Part shown: piece by piece, positions 11,316 through 21,499 of the stretch
How the letters are laid out: every line of letters starts with the position of its first letter
Position numbering within the stretch: the first letter of the stretch is position 1
NCBI GenBank assembly: GCA_934047225.1
Contig: CAKOHE010000043.1
Location: 1 to 64,000, forward strand
DNA length: 64,000 bases
Source of the DNA: Ypsolopha sequella
Lineage: Eukaryota; Arthropoda; Insecta; Lepidoptera; Ypsolophidae
Direction of reading: 5' to 3'
Program-made: the position numbers and the translations under genes
Notes under the pieces: generated by a model
What the model saw: only the letters and a program-made list of their open reading frames with translations
Database searches by the model: none
Told to the model about the DNA's origin: nothing

Positions 11316-13078
11316 CGTCTTCATCAGGTCTCAGCATCCAGGAATCTCAACTAGAAGAGCCAAAGCCTGCAGAAAATTTGTCTCACTCACAACACCAACC
11401 ACATGGAAATAATTGTTCAGGTGAATACTTTATTTAAATTAAATAATTAAATTATTAAATGTTTAAATTTGTTATTAAAAAAAAAAAATCCTAAAAAAGA
11501 CAATATGGATATCGATTTGTAGGTATTAAAAAGCTGATTGTAAAAATATATACTTCAGCTACCTATATTTACTAACGTATGCCGTAACAGCCTACTCTTG
11601 GAGAACACCAAACACGTAGCGAAAAGATATCTACAGGTGAATATTAGTTTTTAGTTTTAAAGTGTATTCCTGTCCGATCATTCCTTTGGGTTTATTTGGT
11701 ACCTACATGGGGCCTAGACACACTATGTACATAGGGGAGCTTATCTTTAGTGATTGATTTCTTATAGCAAATCTGTATTGATAAATATATATCCAATATT
11801 GCATATTAATTCTATACTTTGGTAGTGAATATCTACTGTTACATTTGATAATGGCAACAATTTTTTTACGTTGAGAATTTATTTTATTGACTAAATCAGC
11901 GTTTTATTTATTAATTGTTATTTTATTATTTCACATTTTAAATACAATTTTTATGTTCTTTTTACAGTTGCTAAGCCAGCCAGCAAAATTAGAAAATTCA
12001 AAGAGGTGATAAATTTAAAAAACAAATTGACGAAACTGAGACTTAAATGCAAATCACAAACAAAAATGATTCGAAAGGCAGAAAAACTATCTAAGTCTAC
12101 TGCTTTTCTAAAAGCTATTGAGAAACTTCCAGAACCTGCAAAATTGTTTACTTTCATGCAGTTAAAACACGCAAAAGCTGCAAGAGGACGACGATTTTCC
12201 ATCGAGGAAAAAATTTTGTCGTTGACTATTCTGAAACAAAGTGCAAAAGCGTACAATTTAATGAGAAGGTTAAAATTTACTTTGCCGTCAAAAAGAACAC
12301 TGCAAAAGTTACTGAGCTGCTTAGTTTTAAAACCGGGCATCAATGAGGTAATAATAGACAATTTAAAAAAATGTGCTTAGGCTATCAGCTGAACAAAGAC
12401 TGTGCGCTTTATTGTTCGATGAAGTGTCGTTATCAGCAGGGCTTCACTACGACAAGGAACAAGATGAAATAGTCGGATTTGAAGACCATGGTGAAGAGAA
12501 AAATAAGAAACTTGCTGACCATGCATTGGTCTTTATGATCAAAGGCCTTAAAGGAAGGTTTAAGCAACCAGTATGTTTTACTTTTTGTCAAGCTGCAACA
12601 AAAAGTAATCTATTAAAAGAATTAATAAAAAGGGTAGTATCTGAAGAATCCAGCACTGGTCTACAGATTGTTTGTACCGTTTGCGACCAATCTGCTTCAA
12701 ACATGGCGGCCATAAACAGTCTTCAGCAAGAAACCAAGGCAAATTACTTGCGCCGTGGAGAAGAATATAAAAGTTCAGCGATCGAAATTGAAGACAGAAA
12801 AATATTTCCACTGTTTGATCCGCCACACCTTTTGAAAGGGATAAGAAATAATTTTATTGACAAACAAATAAGATTTGTCCATAATAATGAAGTAAAGCTG
12901 GCAAAGTGGGAACATTTGCAGATGTTATATGAAGAAGATAAAGGGGAAGCTGAAATAAGAACCTTGCAAAAATTAACAGAAAGCCATGTCTATAAGGAAA
13001 AAATACCAAAAATGAAGGTACTTCACGCAGCCCAGGTTTTCAGCCAACGGGTATCTGCAATTATGCGGTTTTGTGCAA
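11316..13078 (+). pseudogene. P-element-like transposase 1, linker exon and core exon with frameshift
   Basis: Exon 3 (11316-11420) is a Ser/Gln-rich linker between good splice sites. Exon 4 starts at 11968 after tttttacag in the same phase. Exon 4 encodes a basic coiled-coil-like region, then …KHAKAARGRRFSIEEKILSL…, and after a one-base shift near 12371, in a run of seven A's, …LCALLFDEVSL…, …DHALVFMIKGL…, …VCDQSASNMAAI… and …PPHLLKGIRNNF…. These blocks match the RNase H-like catalytic core of P/THAP9 transposases; the Asp of FDE and the Asp of VCDQ are candidate metal ligands. The exon ends at a gtaagt donor (13079). The frameshift makes this copy non-functional as read, unless it is corrected in the RNA or is an assembly error in the A-run. 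Confidence 0.85.
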
Positions 13079-13630
13079 GTAAGTTTTTTATTATTTAGTT
13101 TTATGCCGCGTACAGACACGCCACACAGAAAGCGCGGCGTGACATGTCATGCCTTGCTCATTACGCCGCGCTTTCTTTTGGCGTTGCTCATATACTTCCA
13201 TAGTTATTCGCCCGCTAACCCCCTAATGCAGCCCAGCTTTCTATGTGCCAAAGGCTTAATAGTTTATTGTCGTTTTTAGGACCCCGTAACTCGAAATGAG
13301 AAAAAACAGATCCCTTATCACTTTGTCCGCCTATCAGTCTGTCAATACCAATTTTCACAGGCCTCTTGAGAAGTTGAAACTAATACCTCCTTCCTACAGA
13401 TATCTACGACCTCAATGGTGCTGTTAAAAAATCATCTGACTCAGCGTAGAAAAAATAATTGCCCTTGACGTTATCAATTTCAAACGAATTGGCTCACTAT
13501 GAAAGCTTAACGTACCATTCGAAGCACGCAGATTAACCATTGTATGCTACTGGAATTGAGTTCGCGATCTCCATCAGAAGTCCAACCAGTAGACTACAGA
13601 GCGTTTAACAAATTTTGCTTTTATTTTCAG

Positions 13631-14160
13631 AACGTGGTGTGCTACCGGCAGAGTGTCAAGAAACTGCTGAGCTTCTGTTAATATTTGACAATTTATTTGA
13701 CTCATTCAATGGTAACTCGTATAAAGGCAGCGCAAAAACATAAAAAGTATGTATGAAATAAAATTCGCCACATTGGAAGCTGTGGGACGAAATTTTACCA
13801 ATTCTGCGGTCGATTAGATTTAAAACGATGACTAAGCATGGCGTAACACAGTACCTTCAAGTACCATCAATAAGAAATTGGATTAGAAATATCCAAACAT
13901 TAAAAGAAATGTTCAAATATATTGAAACTCAACATGGGGTAACATCGCTTCTCACGAGAAGTTTAAGCCAGGACCCATTAGAGAACTTCTTTTGTGCTAT
14001 AAGAAGCAATGGCATACGCAATGTTAACCCAACATGCAACCAATTTATTAATAGCTTCAAAACGTTGCTAATTAATAATATGACGTCGAATCACTCTGTT
14101 GGAGCAAACTGCGAGAAAGACGATAGCAGATTGCTGCACTCCTTTAAAGAATTCGCATAG
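13631..14160 (+). pseudogene. P-element-like transposase 1, C-terminal exon
   Basis: After a ttattttcag acceptor, the frame continues from the core exon (…GVLPAECQETAEL…FDNLFDSFNG…) but stops at a TAA near 13740. The homologous frame resumes at 13828 and runs to the TAG ending at 14160. It includes …RSLSQDPLENFFCAIRSNG…NPTCNQFINSFKTL…, the highly characteristic C-terminal block of P/THAP9 transposases (NQDPLENFF…). Compared with gene 2 it stops early, so the last C-terminal part is missing. At least one further frameshift lies between 13730 and 13828. Confidence 0.85.
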
Positions 14161-15139
14161 ATTAAAATATGTTAAGGTGTGTTAATTCGAAATTCATTTC
14201 GAGATTTAGGTTTAATAAGCCAAATTTTAGAACTTTTGTTCTGAAAAACCTCATGATGATGAATATTTTTACGAAAAAGCTTGCAACTTTCATTTGACCT
14301 TCGTGTGACGTCACTTGACTGAGGGCTGTATAGAAATGTGTCGCTTGCCATCAAGTTAAAAAATATTACTGTCAGAGTCACAGAACAGAACATGAAGTCC
14401 ATGTCTGGGTCACAGTATAAACATAACTGAACGCAGTAAGTGTTGCTGTCTTGTTACGAAATCCCAGATTGATCGGTTAATTTTATTTGTTATGAAGTAA
14501 TGCATTAATAAATATAATTTTTGATGACAACAATTTCTGTGATGGATTAATATTGACAATCATACATGAGAGATACCAAATATAATTATGTATGTATGTA
14601 TGAATTGTTGTGTGTTTGTCCGACCATAACTCGAGTATCGCTGATCGGAACTTCATGAAATTTGAATTTTTAAGTTCGAGCCATATCGGTCGAGATCGAA
14701 TCGCGAGTTCATAGTTCGGGGTGAACAACTAGTTTATTTGCCTTTTAAAATTTAATAACCGAGATGGTAGGGCGTTAAATTTCAGCCAAATATACGTCAC
14801 GTGATTAATAGGCACCTCTTGTGACTGACAAAGTACAGTTTAGGGTTTTTTTTTGCAGACGTTGGTAACACTCAACATAGTTTCGTTGTTGTTGTTGTTT
14901 GATTTTTTTATTGCCAGATGTAGCAATATAGTACTCTGTGGATGACATATTTTTTTTTTACAAGCAATGCAAAAGTCCGCATTCAGTATCAGGCCTAAAA
15001 GGAGTCATGTGAGTCTACCCTAGAGTGGACATTTTCATACAAACTTTTTTTTTTCAAAGTGTTATTTAAATTTTTTCATATTTTTTTTATTGTCGTACTT
15101 GACCTTCTGATTGCTTTTCCGGAAAAAAGTTCTGTGCAC
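14161..15139. other. Spacer between the two P-like genes
   Basis: No reading frame of note. I looked here for THAP exons belonging to gene 2 and found none. It contains T- and A-rich tracts and a 'gtatgtatgtatg' run near 14590. Confidence 0.45.
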
Positions 15140-15284
15140 GCCACTGAGACCGACCTATTGCCCGCTGGACCGACAATCTAAAGGATGTTGCAGGTAGCGG
15201 CTGGATGAGGATGACTCAGGACCGCTAAGAGTGGCGTATTATTAGAGAAGCCTATGTCCAGCAGTGGACAAACACGGGCTGATG
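15140..15284 (+). pseudogene. RTE-type retrotransposon C-terminal fragment
   Basis: The + strand frame resembles the end of RTE polyproteins: …ARWTDNLKDVAGSGWMRM…, then an internal stop, then …IREAYVQQWTNTG and a stop in 'cacgggctga'. It is followed by the 'tggatggatgg' tail typical of lepidopteran RTE copies. It is a 5'-truncated dead copy between the two P-like genes. Confidence 0.7.
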
Positions 15285-15360
15285 AATGGATGGATGGAAT
15301 GAATAAATATAAAACATAATACGATAAATAAACAAACATGCCTAACTCTGCCCATTGGAT

Positions 15361-15540
15361 TATTTTGCACCCAAAGCACAAAACAAGCTCTATTAATGTG
15401 ACTGCTGTCTGTCTGTCAGTACATCAAGGGTCTCTAGCTCTATGAATAAGTTACACCCCTGACATTTTGATATTTTGTATAGGATGTTGCCCCAAACCCT
15501 GAATATGTTGCACAATTTCCCACTTGACTTGACTTGTATT
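15361..15540 (-). mobile_element. Decayed copy of the 'ggttccgtacc' repeat
   Basis: The order 'aagcacaaaacaagctctatt', then 'gctgtctgtctgtcag', then 'ttcccacttgacttgactt' parallels the better copy at 10601-11284, but it is shorter and diverged. Confidence 0.45.
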
Positions 15541-15554
15541 TTTTAATTTTACAG

Positions 15555-15689
15555 GTGTGGTTTCATCTCATGGAATTTCAGTTCAACTGGAGCATAACTA
15601 CAACCTACCAAGGATGTTGATATCAAACCATGAACCTGGACCTAATGTAGATGTTGACAGTGCCCAGAAACAGCATTCTACAGATGATG
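15555..15689 (+). CDS. P-element-like gene 2, probable linker exon
   Basis: An open 135-bp segment lies between an acceptor (aattttacag) and a donor (gatg|gtaggt). It splices in phase to the core exon at 17740 (G|GT glycine at the junction). Its position and phase are the same as for the linker exon of gene 1 at 11316-11420, although the sequence is not clearly alike. A further candidate exon starting at 17191 (after atttttag) runs into a TGA and is less convincing. No upstream THAP exon was found for this gene. Confidence 0.55.
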
Positions 15690-16016
15690 GTAGGTACTAC
15701 ATTTTCTACTGACTGCAGTTAACTTATTCATTTTAGATCTAAAATCTGAATCTTAATACCCAGATTCGAATCCTAATCCTAATAGGTACTATTTGAATAC
15801 TTACAACTTGCTGATGGTAAAGGTAAACACTGGTGAACGTCTAGATGGCATGGCAGGATCCCTTGTATCAATACATACCAATTTTTTTACCAGTATTTTA
15901 TACCTAGTTGGAACTATTTAATAGCTATATTACAAAAATAGATATTTCAATAAGTTAAAGGTCTCTAGCAAAACGAGTAAACCTTATGTCTTAAACGATG
16001 TTTTAACTTTATTTTT

Positions 16017-17141
16017 AACCGACTTCAAAAAAGGAGGAGGTTCTCAATTCGATGTTTTTTTTTTCATTTTTTTTTTGGCCTTACTCCATAACTCCGTCAT
16101 TTCTGAACCGATTTGAATAATTATTTCTTTGTTTGGAAGAGTGTACTTCCGGTAGGTTCCATTTTGGGTATGGTCATGATCTGATGAAGGTCTTCAGAGA
16201 TAGGCAGTGGAACTCCTCAGAAAATGACAGCATACCTCTCAAAATTGATGTAATCGCTTTGTACCTGGGTGCTGATTACAAGGTATTGCTTGAAATTTAC
16301 ATTCTTCCACCTGATCTTCGATCCTGGCTTCATCACCATATTCACCATAGAACTCCTCAACGGATCAGAGCACATAACTCAAGATTGCGGCAATCACTGC
16401 GTTTGGGTGCTGATTCAAGGGTATTACTTGGAGATTATCAGAATACCCACCTGACCTTCGATCCTGCTTCATCACCATAGAACTCCTCAACGGATGATAG
16501 CACATAACTTTGGATTGCGGCAATCACTTTGTGTTAGGGTGCCCATTGCAGGGCATTGCTTGAAAATTGCCAGTGTACCCACCTAACCTTCTATCTTGGC
16601 TTCATCACCGTAGATCTCTTCAATGGATGACAGCACATAACTCGAGATTGCAGTAATCATGTTGTGTTAGGGTGCTGATAGCAGGAAGCTACTCAAACAT
16701 AGCTACTTATACTCACTACGTTTCAAATTAACACCACGTTTGCAAGAACTACCCATACCTCACAATTTAACCCAGCAACACTAAAAAATGTGAAATAAAA
16801 TAAACTTTTAACAAAAAAATAGTAAGGGAGGTCATTCACTAGAAAGTTAATAATAATTCTTTAAAGACCGATGGTACCGAAGCAACACTTTTGCCGACTT
16901 CTTTCTTCCTGAAACATTATGTTATCTAGAAGTCGGCGTATTTCCTACGATATAGCAACATAAAAACCAATATAAGAACGCCGACTTCTAGATAACATAA
17001 TATTAACATAAGGAAGAAAGAAGTCGGCAAAAGTGTTGCTTCGGTACCATCGGTCTTTATAGAATTATTATTAACTTTTTAGTGAATGACTGCTGTTACT
17101 ATTGAAGTCGGTTACTATTTTTTTGTTAAAAGTTTATTTTA
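16017..17141. mobile_element. Composite 'aaccgacttc' element, copy 1
   Basis: The element begins 'aaccgacttcaaaaaaggag' and ends with the inverted complement 'ttgaagtcggtt' followed by 'actatttttttgttaaaag'. The first about 780 bp contain diverged direct repeats (…'ccttcgatcctggcttcatc'… several times). The last about 345 bp (16797-17141) form a nearly perfect palindrome around a 42-bp loop (16938-16979). The second copy at 33421-34546 has the same organisation and almost the same length (1126 against 1125 bp). No protein-coding potential is apparent. It lies in the intron of P-like gene 2. Confidence 0.8.
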
Positions 17142-17267
17142 TGGCTTATGCATATAAAATTACACTGTTACTCAATGTATTTATTTTTAGCACTTCAAGC
17201 CCGTCTGGAGCAAGAGGCAAACAACCTGCCTACAACATCCCGCGTTATTTGTATTGAAGTTATTTGA

Positions 17268-17600
17268 TAAGCAGCGCAGCGGTAGCTCTGGCGGCAGAAC
17301 GCTGGAATCCCAATCTTGAGACCCAGGTTCGATCCCTGGTCGGGCATGCACCAATGAGTTTTTCGGAATTTATGTGCACAGTAACTATTAGTATTACCTA
17401 ATACTTACCAGTCGCTGAACGGTGATGGAAAACATCGTGAGGAAACCTGCATGCCCTACAAAGCGTGTATTTGTAATCGTCGCGTCGGTGAAATGCGGAT
17501 ATACCGAGTGTGTTCTGTGATTTTCAATTCATAGATAACACTCGGGAACACATCTGAAACCCCCTCGGGAATTCATGTCGTGACGATATGATATGTTATT
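17268..17600 (+). mobile_element. tRNA-derived SINE
   Basis: The head resembles a tRNA gene, with an A-box-like 'gtagctctggcggc' and a clear B box 'ggttcgatccctgg'. The body contains 'aaaacatcgtgaggaaacc', a conserved core I associate with insect SINEs (possibly the Meta-SINE group; that name is from memory and should be checked). No intact cloverleaf is required of it. It is inserted between exons of P-like gene 2. The 3' boundary is approximate. Confidence 0.7.
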
Positions 17601-17739
17601 TCTGCTTGTGTTACCATCATATGGTAAATTAATCTAATGGGTACCAAAATATATTTATCTAAATTATTCTTCTCTTGCCGCACATGGGCATGATTTTCGA
17701 CGAGTTTTGTTTGTAATATTGTTATGTTGGTGTTTACAG

Positions 17740-18754
17740 GTTCCCAAGGAAGTTCACGAGAATGTTTACTGAAGCATTATAAAGCTTCTCAGAAAGAAAC
17801 TCGAAAATTAAAAAGGCAATTGCATAAAACGGTGCAAAAAATAAAAAGCTACAAAACCCGTCTTTCCAATGCTGAAAAATGTGGTTCGGAACTGGCATTT
17901 AATAGAGTCACAAAAAACATGACGTTGGCAGGAAAACTTTTTACTGGGATGCAGTACAGACAAGGCCTTAAGGGCCCAAAGGGGAGACGCTACACTCTAC
18001 AAGAAAAAATTATGGCCTTGACATTTTTCAAAAAGAGCCCAAAGCTGTGCACTCTTCTGTACACATGGTTTAAGTTGCCATCATCAAAATCACTGCGAAA
18101 TCTCCTAAGGGAAATAAAGTTATCTCCTGGCCCAAATAAAATCATTTTTGAAAATTTAAAAGACTCCGTTCGACAAATGAATGTGGAAGACCGCCTCTGC
18201 ACTTTAATCTTTGATGAAATGTCTCTCACACCGAACATTCAATATGATGCTGCTAATGATGAGTTAAAAGGTTTTATAAGTCACGGTGAAGAAATTAAGA
18301 TAGCCAATCATGCACTAGTATTCATGGTAAAAGGCATAAAAATGAATTTTAAGCAGCCAGTAGCTTACTACTTCACTCAAAGCTTACAAAAAAATGAATT
18401 AAAAGAAATTATAACTGATGTCATCACACATGTGCATAGTACTGGCCTAAAAATAATATGTTCAGTGTGCGACCAAGGGGCAACTAACGTAGCTGCAATT
18501 AATAGCTTAGTCGAAGACACAAAGGCAAAATATTTAAGACAAGGTAAAGAATGGCGCAATGAGATGTATATGGTTAACTCGCAAAAAATTATTCCCTTAT
18601 ATGATGTGCCCCACCTGCTTAAGGGTTTACGAAACAACTTGTTAACAAAAGACTTGAGGTACACAGATTTCAATGATCAAAATAAAACCAAAATAATAAA
18701 GTGGGAGTATTTTCAAATGTTATATGAAGCAGACAAAAGCTACGGAGAGCTGAG
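17740..18754 (+). CDS. P-element-like transposase 2, catalytic core exon
   Basis: An uninterrupted exon of about 338 codons between tgtttacag and gtaagt. It begins with a Lys-rich coiled-coil-like segment (…KETRKLKRQLHKT…), then …GRRYTLQEKIMAL…, …LIFDEMSLTPN…, …NHALVFMVKGI…, …SVCDQGATNVAAI… and …DVPHLLKGLRNN…. All blocks are shared with gene 1 in the same order, including the FDE and VCDQ acidic residues expected for an RNase H-like transposase. This exon contains no frameshift, unlike its counterpart in gene 1. Splicing joins AG|G into the exon at 19095. Confidence 0.9.
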
Positions 18755-19094
18755 GTAAGTCACAATAAATTCTCTCTTTAAGGTTTCATCAAAGACGTCT
18801 ATCTGTCCATAATGTAATATAATAAGCCATACGGCCTGAAATTTATATTATTTGTATACCTATTTATATATACGGCCCAAATATTGAGCTTAAATTTTGT
18901 AGGTTCATACATAATTTATTTACAGTACGTGTCTACTGACAATGACATTTGTGTATTTTCAAACAAATCGCAATGTAATTAGACAAACGAAACCTGTTCG
19001 ACCTTAGCTTGAAAGACTTATAATTTATGCACTTTTGTGTTGTTTGTGTTTTGTCCATCAATACAAACAGTAATAGTTAATTTATCCTTTTCAG

Positions 19095-19431
19095 GTATCT
19101 TCATAAACTGACAGAAGAGCATGTTAACCCGGAGAAGATAAAGAAAATGCGGGTAAAGATGGCATCCGAAGTTTTCAGCCATAGCGTGGCCGTTGCGACT
19201 GAGCATCTAACTGCTAGAAAAAATTTGCCAGAAGAATGCCGTCAACTCATTCCGGTGGTGCTTTTGTTAGATAAGCTGTTTGATAGTCTAAACGCCGGTA
19301 ATTTCAATATAGTTAATGGAAAAATATATAGAGGTGGTGTAAAAAAAAACACTCCGCATCACAAATTGTGGCAGGACAGTATAAAATTTCTAAAAAATGT
19401 AAAATTTATTGTAAAAAAAAGAAGGCAATAA
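19095..19431 (+). CDS. P-element-like transposase 2, following exon to a stop
   Basis: It starts after 'ccttttcag' and continues in frame (…RYLHKLTEEHVNPEK…KMASEVFSHSVAV…LPEECRQLIPV…LDKLFDSLNAG…). It ends at TAA 19429-19431 just after an A-run coding for Lys (…FIVKKRRQ). The homologous protein continues beyond this point, so a frameshift near 19415-19430 is likely; a TAG near 19527 is a second lesion. Gene 2 has an intron just upstream of this block where gene 1 has none. Confidence 0.8.
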
Positions 19432-19555
19432 ATTACGCATAGTCGAAACGTCTGCCCCATCTCTAAAAAAATTTATTAAAACTATAGAAGGAGTGCAAGA
19501 AATATGGAACATTTTGCATAAAAAGTAGTCGTTTGATTGCCTTCTTACAAGGAAC

Positions 19556-20363
19556 TTGAATCAGGACCCGGTAGAAATTTTTTTTTGCAATATACGTAGT
19601 TTGGGTGTAACAAATGTTTCACCCAACTGTCGTGCTTTCGAAGGTGCATTTAAAACATCTCTATTAAATAATTTTATTTCAGTACAAGCTATTAATGCGA
19701 ATTGTGAAGAAGATTTTAATAACTGTCTCCAAACGTTAGATTTTTTTATCAAAGAAAAAGAAACTTACGAAAAAAAGGCAATCGAAGGTAACGTTGAAAT
19801 ATCTGAAAAAATGATTGACGTTCTTTACAATGACGTAACAGTTGCCGATCCATCTGATCATCAACAGCGAAGGTATGTGTGTGGCTGGGTTTTATCTAAA
19901 TGCCTGAGTAAAATAATAAAGTCGTGCCAAGCGTGTCGAACCTCTATATTGTCACAGAAAATGGATGCAGGAAATGAGTACATAAGGGCCAAAGAATACA
20001 ATAAAAATAAAAAATGGCTTTGCTACCCTTCTAATCAATTGGCCAATAGCTTTAATGAAGTCCAAGAGATTACAACCACTTTTCTGAAAACCAATCTTAA
20101 AAAGAATCTTATCAAGCAACACATTAAAATGTTCATAGAATCTTTTTGTGATATTTCCGTCTTGTTGCGATCGCCACAATGATGATTTTAAAAAAATATT
20201 CGTAGATTCAACTATAAACATATTAATATACAGTTGGTGCAGATCAATGAACCGTATTTTGTCAGGAAAAATATCCTACAAGGGAAATGATGACCCAATG
20301 AAAAAATATGCTCAAATGTATTATGATAAGCATAAACATTATAAAAATAGGTTATTGTCTTAG
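19556..20363 (+). pseudogene. P-element-like transposase 2, C-terminal part
   Basis: The frame resumes with …NQDPVEIFFCNIRSLGVTN…, the NQDP-E-FF block diagnostic of P/THAP9 transposases, then a Cys-rich segment (…CLSKIIKSCQACRTS…) and, after another frameshift near 20150, a C-terminal block (…CCDRHNDDFKK…YSWCRSMNRIL…) up to the TAG at 20361-20363. Gene 2 thus keeps the far C-terminus that gene 1 has lost. At least three lesions (about 19425, 19527 and 20150) make it a pseudogene as assembled. The apparent ORF start at 19556 is TTG and is not a real start. Confidence 0.85.
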
Positions 20364-20418
20364 AATATCAGGATCTTTTAATAGATAACGTACCTCAGTG
20401 TCTTTCTGTATTTGCTTT

Positions 20419-20975
20419 TAAACATATTAATTCATTAACTGTAATTAAAGCATTTAAATCGCTTAGCGGGAAAAAAAACGAGGACTTATGCGGCCTATCT
20501 GTGAAAGTTATAAGTTCTATTATTGATTTAATAGCTCCTTATTTGGCATTAGTTTTTAATAAATGTGTAGATGATGGTATCTTTCCTGACTTAATGAAGT
20601 TTAGTAAATTGATACCCCTTTTTACTACTTTTTACTTTTTACAAGTCACTTATTTTTAAAGTTAATAGACGTAAAGATATCCTTGACGACGCGAATACAA
20701 CTTTATCACTGGTGCTTGATTTGTTTACTGTAAATAATTTAGTTTTAAACGCAAAAAAGACAAAATGTATAAAATTCACATTACCAAATGTAATTCAAGT
20801 GGATGGTAATTTGCTTTTGCAGGGGTCCAAGCTGGAGTTAGTTAACGAAACTAAGTTTTTGGGCATTACGGTAGACTCTCGTCTTCAGTGGATCCCCCAC
20901 ATAGAAGCCCTATGTGGTAGACTTAGTTCGGCCGCATACGCTGTTAGACGCATAAGGCAAATTACCGATGTAGAT
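20419..20975 (+). pseudogene. Jockey-like retrotransposon fragment, left part (split by LTR element)
   Basis: The + strand frames encode pre-palm reverse transcriptase sequence (…GLSVKVISSIIDLIAPYLAL…FPDLMKFSKLIPLF…). After an internal deletion near 20625-20660, which removed motif A and the YADD box, post-palm sequence follows (…NNLVLNAKKTKCIKF…TKFLGITVDSRLQW…). The frame runs to 20975, where the LTR element is inserted, and continues at 26067. Confidence 0.85.
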
Positions 20976-21319
20976 TGTTGCGGACAACAAGCCTAAATAA
21001 CCCGAAAGGAAGCTGGCCAGCGGACCGAGGGACGGAGCGACGAGGTGGAGCGAGAAGACAACATGTTGACTCGCGTCCAGGCTGGCCTACCTCAGGCGTC
21101 CTTCTTCTCGCTTCACCTCTCCGCGCTCTGTGGAAATCGCGCCTACATGCACTACACAAAAGAGTAGTTTTGTGACATAAATATAAGGCCCTATTTTTGT
21201 AAAATTCATTCACTTCAGTTCACTTCACTACTTCACTTCTACTATCGTTTCTCTAAATAAAAGTTGGAAGTTTTGAATATTGGTTTTAATACAGTCCACT
21301 TCGGATCCGGACCTCAACA
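20976..21319 (+). repeat. 5' LTR with core promoter
   Basis: It starts TGTTGCGG and ends CTCAACA. It contains a TATA-like 'taaatataagg' at 21178-21188, an initiator-like TCAGTT about 33 bases further on (21215-21220), and AATAAA at 21256-21261. These mark a plausible U3/R boundary and polyadenylation signal. The following bases (from 21321, 'tttggaccttcgagac') are the likely primer-binding region, though I could not name the tRNA. Confidence 0.9.
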
Positions 21320-21387
21320 ATTTGGACCTTCGAGACGGATCGCAGCAATCGACCTTCAGGACGCCTTGCTGCCCACGGACCACCCAG

Positions 21388-21477
21388 CAGCCAGCAGCCA
21401 GCCGCCAGCCGCCAGCCGCCAGCCGCCAGCCGCCAGCCGCCAGCCGCCAGCCGCCAGCCGCCAGCCGCCAGCCGCTA
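21388..21477 (+). repeat. (CCGCCAG)n minisatellite in the 5' leader
   Basis: About ten tandem copies of ccgccag lie between the 5' LTR and the gag ATG at 21500. This is an expanded tract in the untranslated leader; its role, if any, is unknown. Confidence 0.9.
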
Positions 21478-21499
21478 GGAGCCAGGAGCCAGCACAGCC

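Noticed and set aside
11591..11635. Possible 45-bp extra exon of P-like gene 1 (between aacag and gtgaat)
   Set aside because: In the phase set by its neighbours it contains a TAG, whereas skipping it joins 11420 to 11968 in frame.
16133..16480. A 115-codon frame in the composite element
   Set aside because: It is built of diverged direct repeats, is not conserved as a frame in the second copy and has no domain.
17268..17345. A functional tRNA gene
   Set aside because: A B box is present but the acceptor stem and anticodon arm do not form, and the sequence continues into a SINE body.
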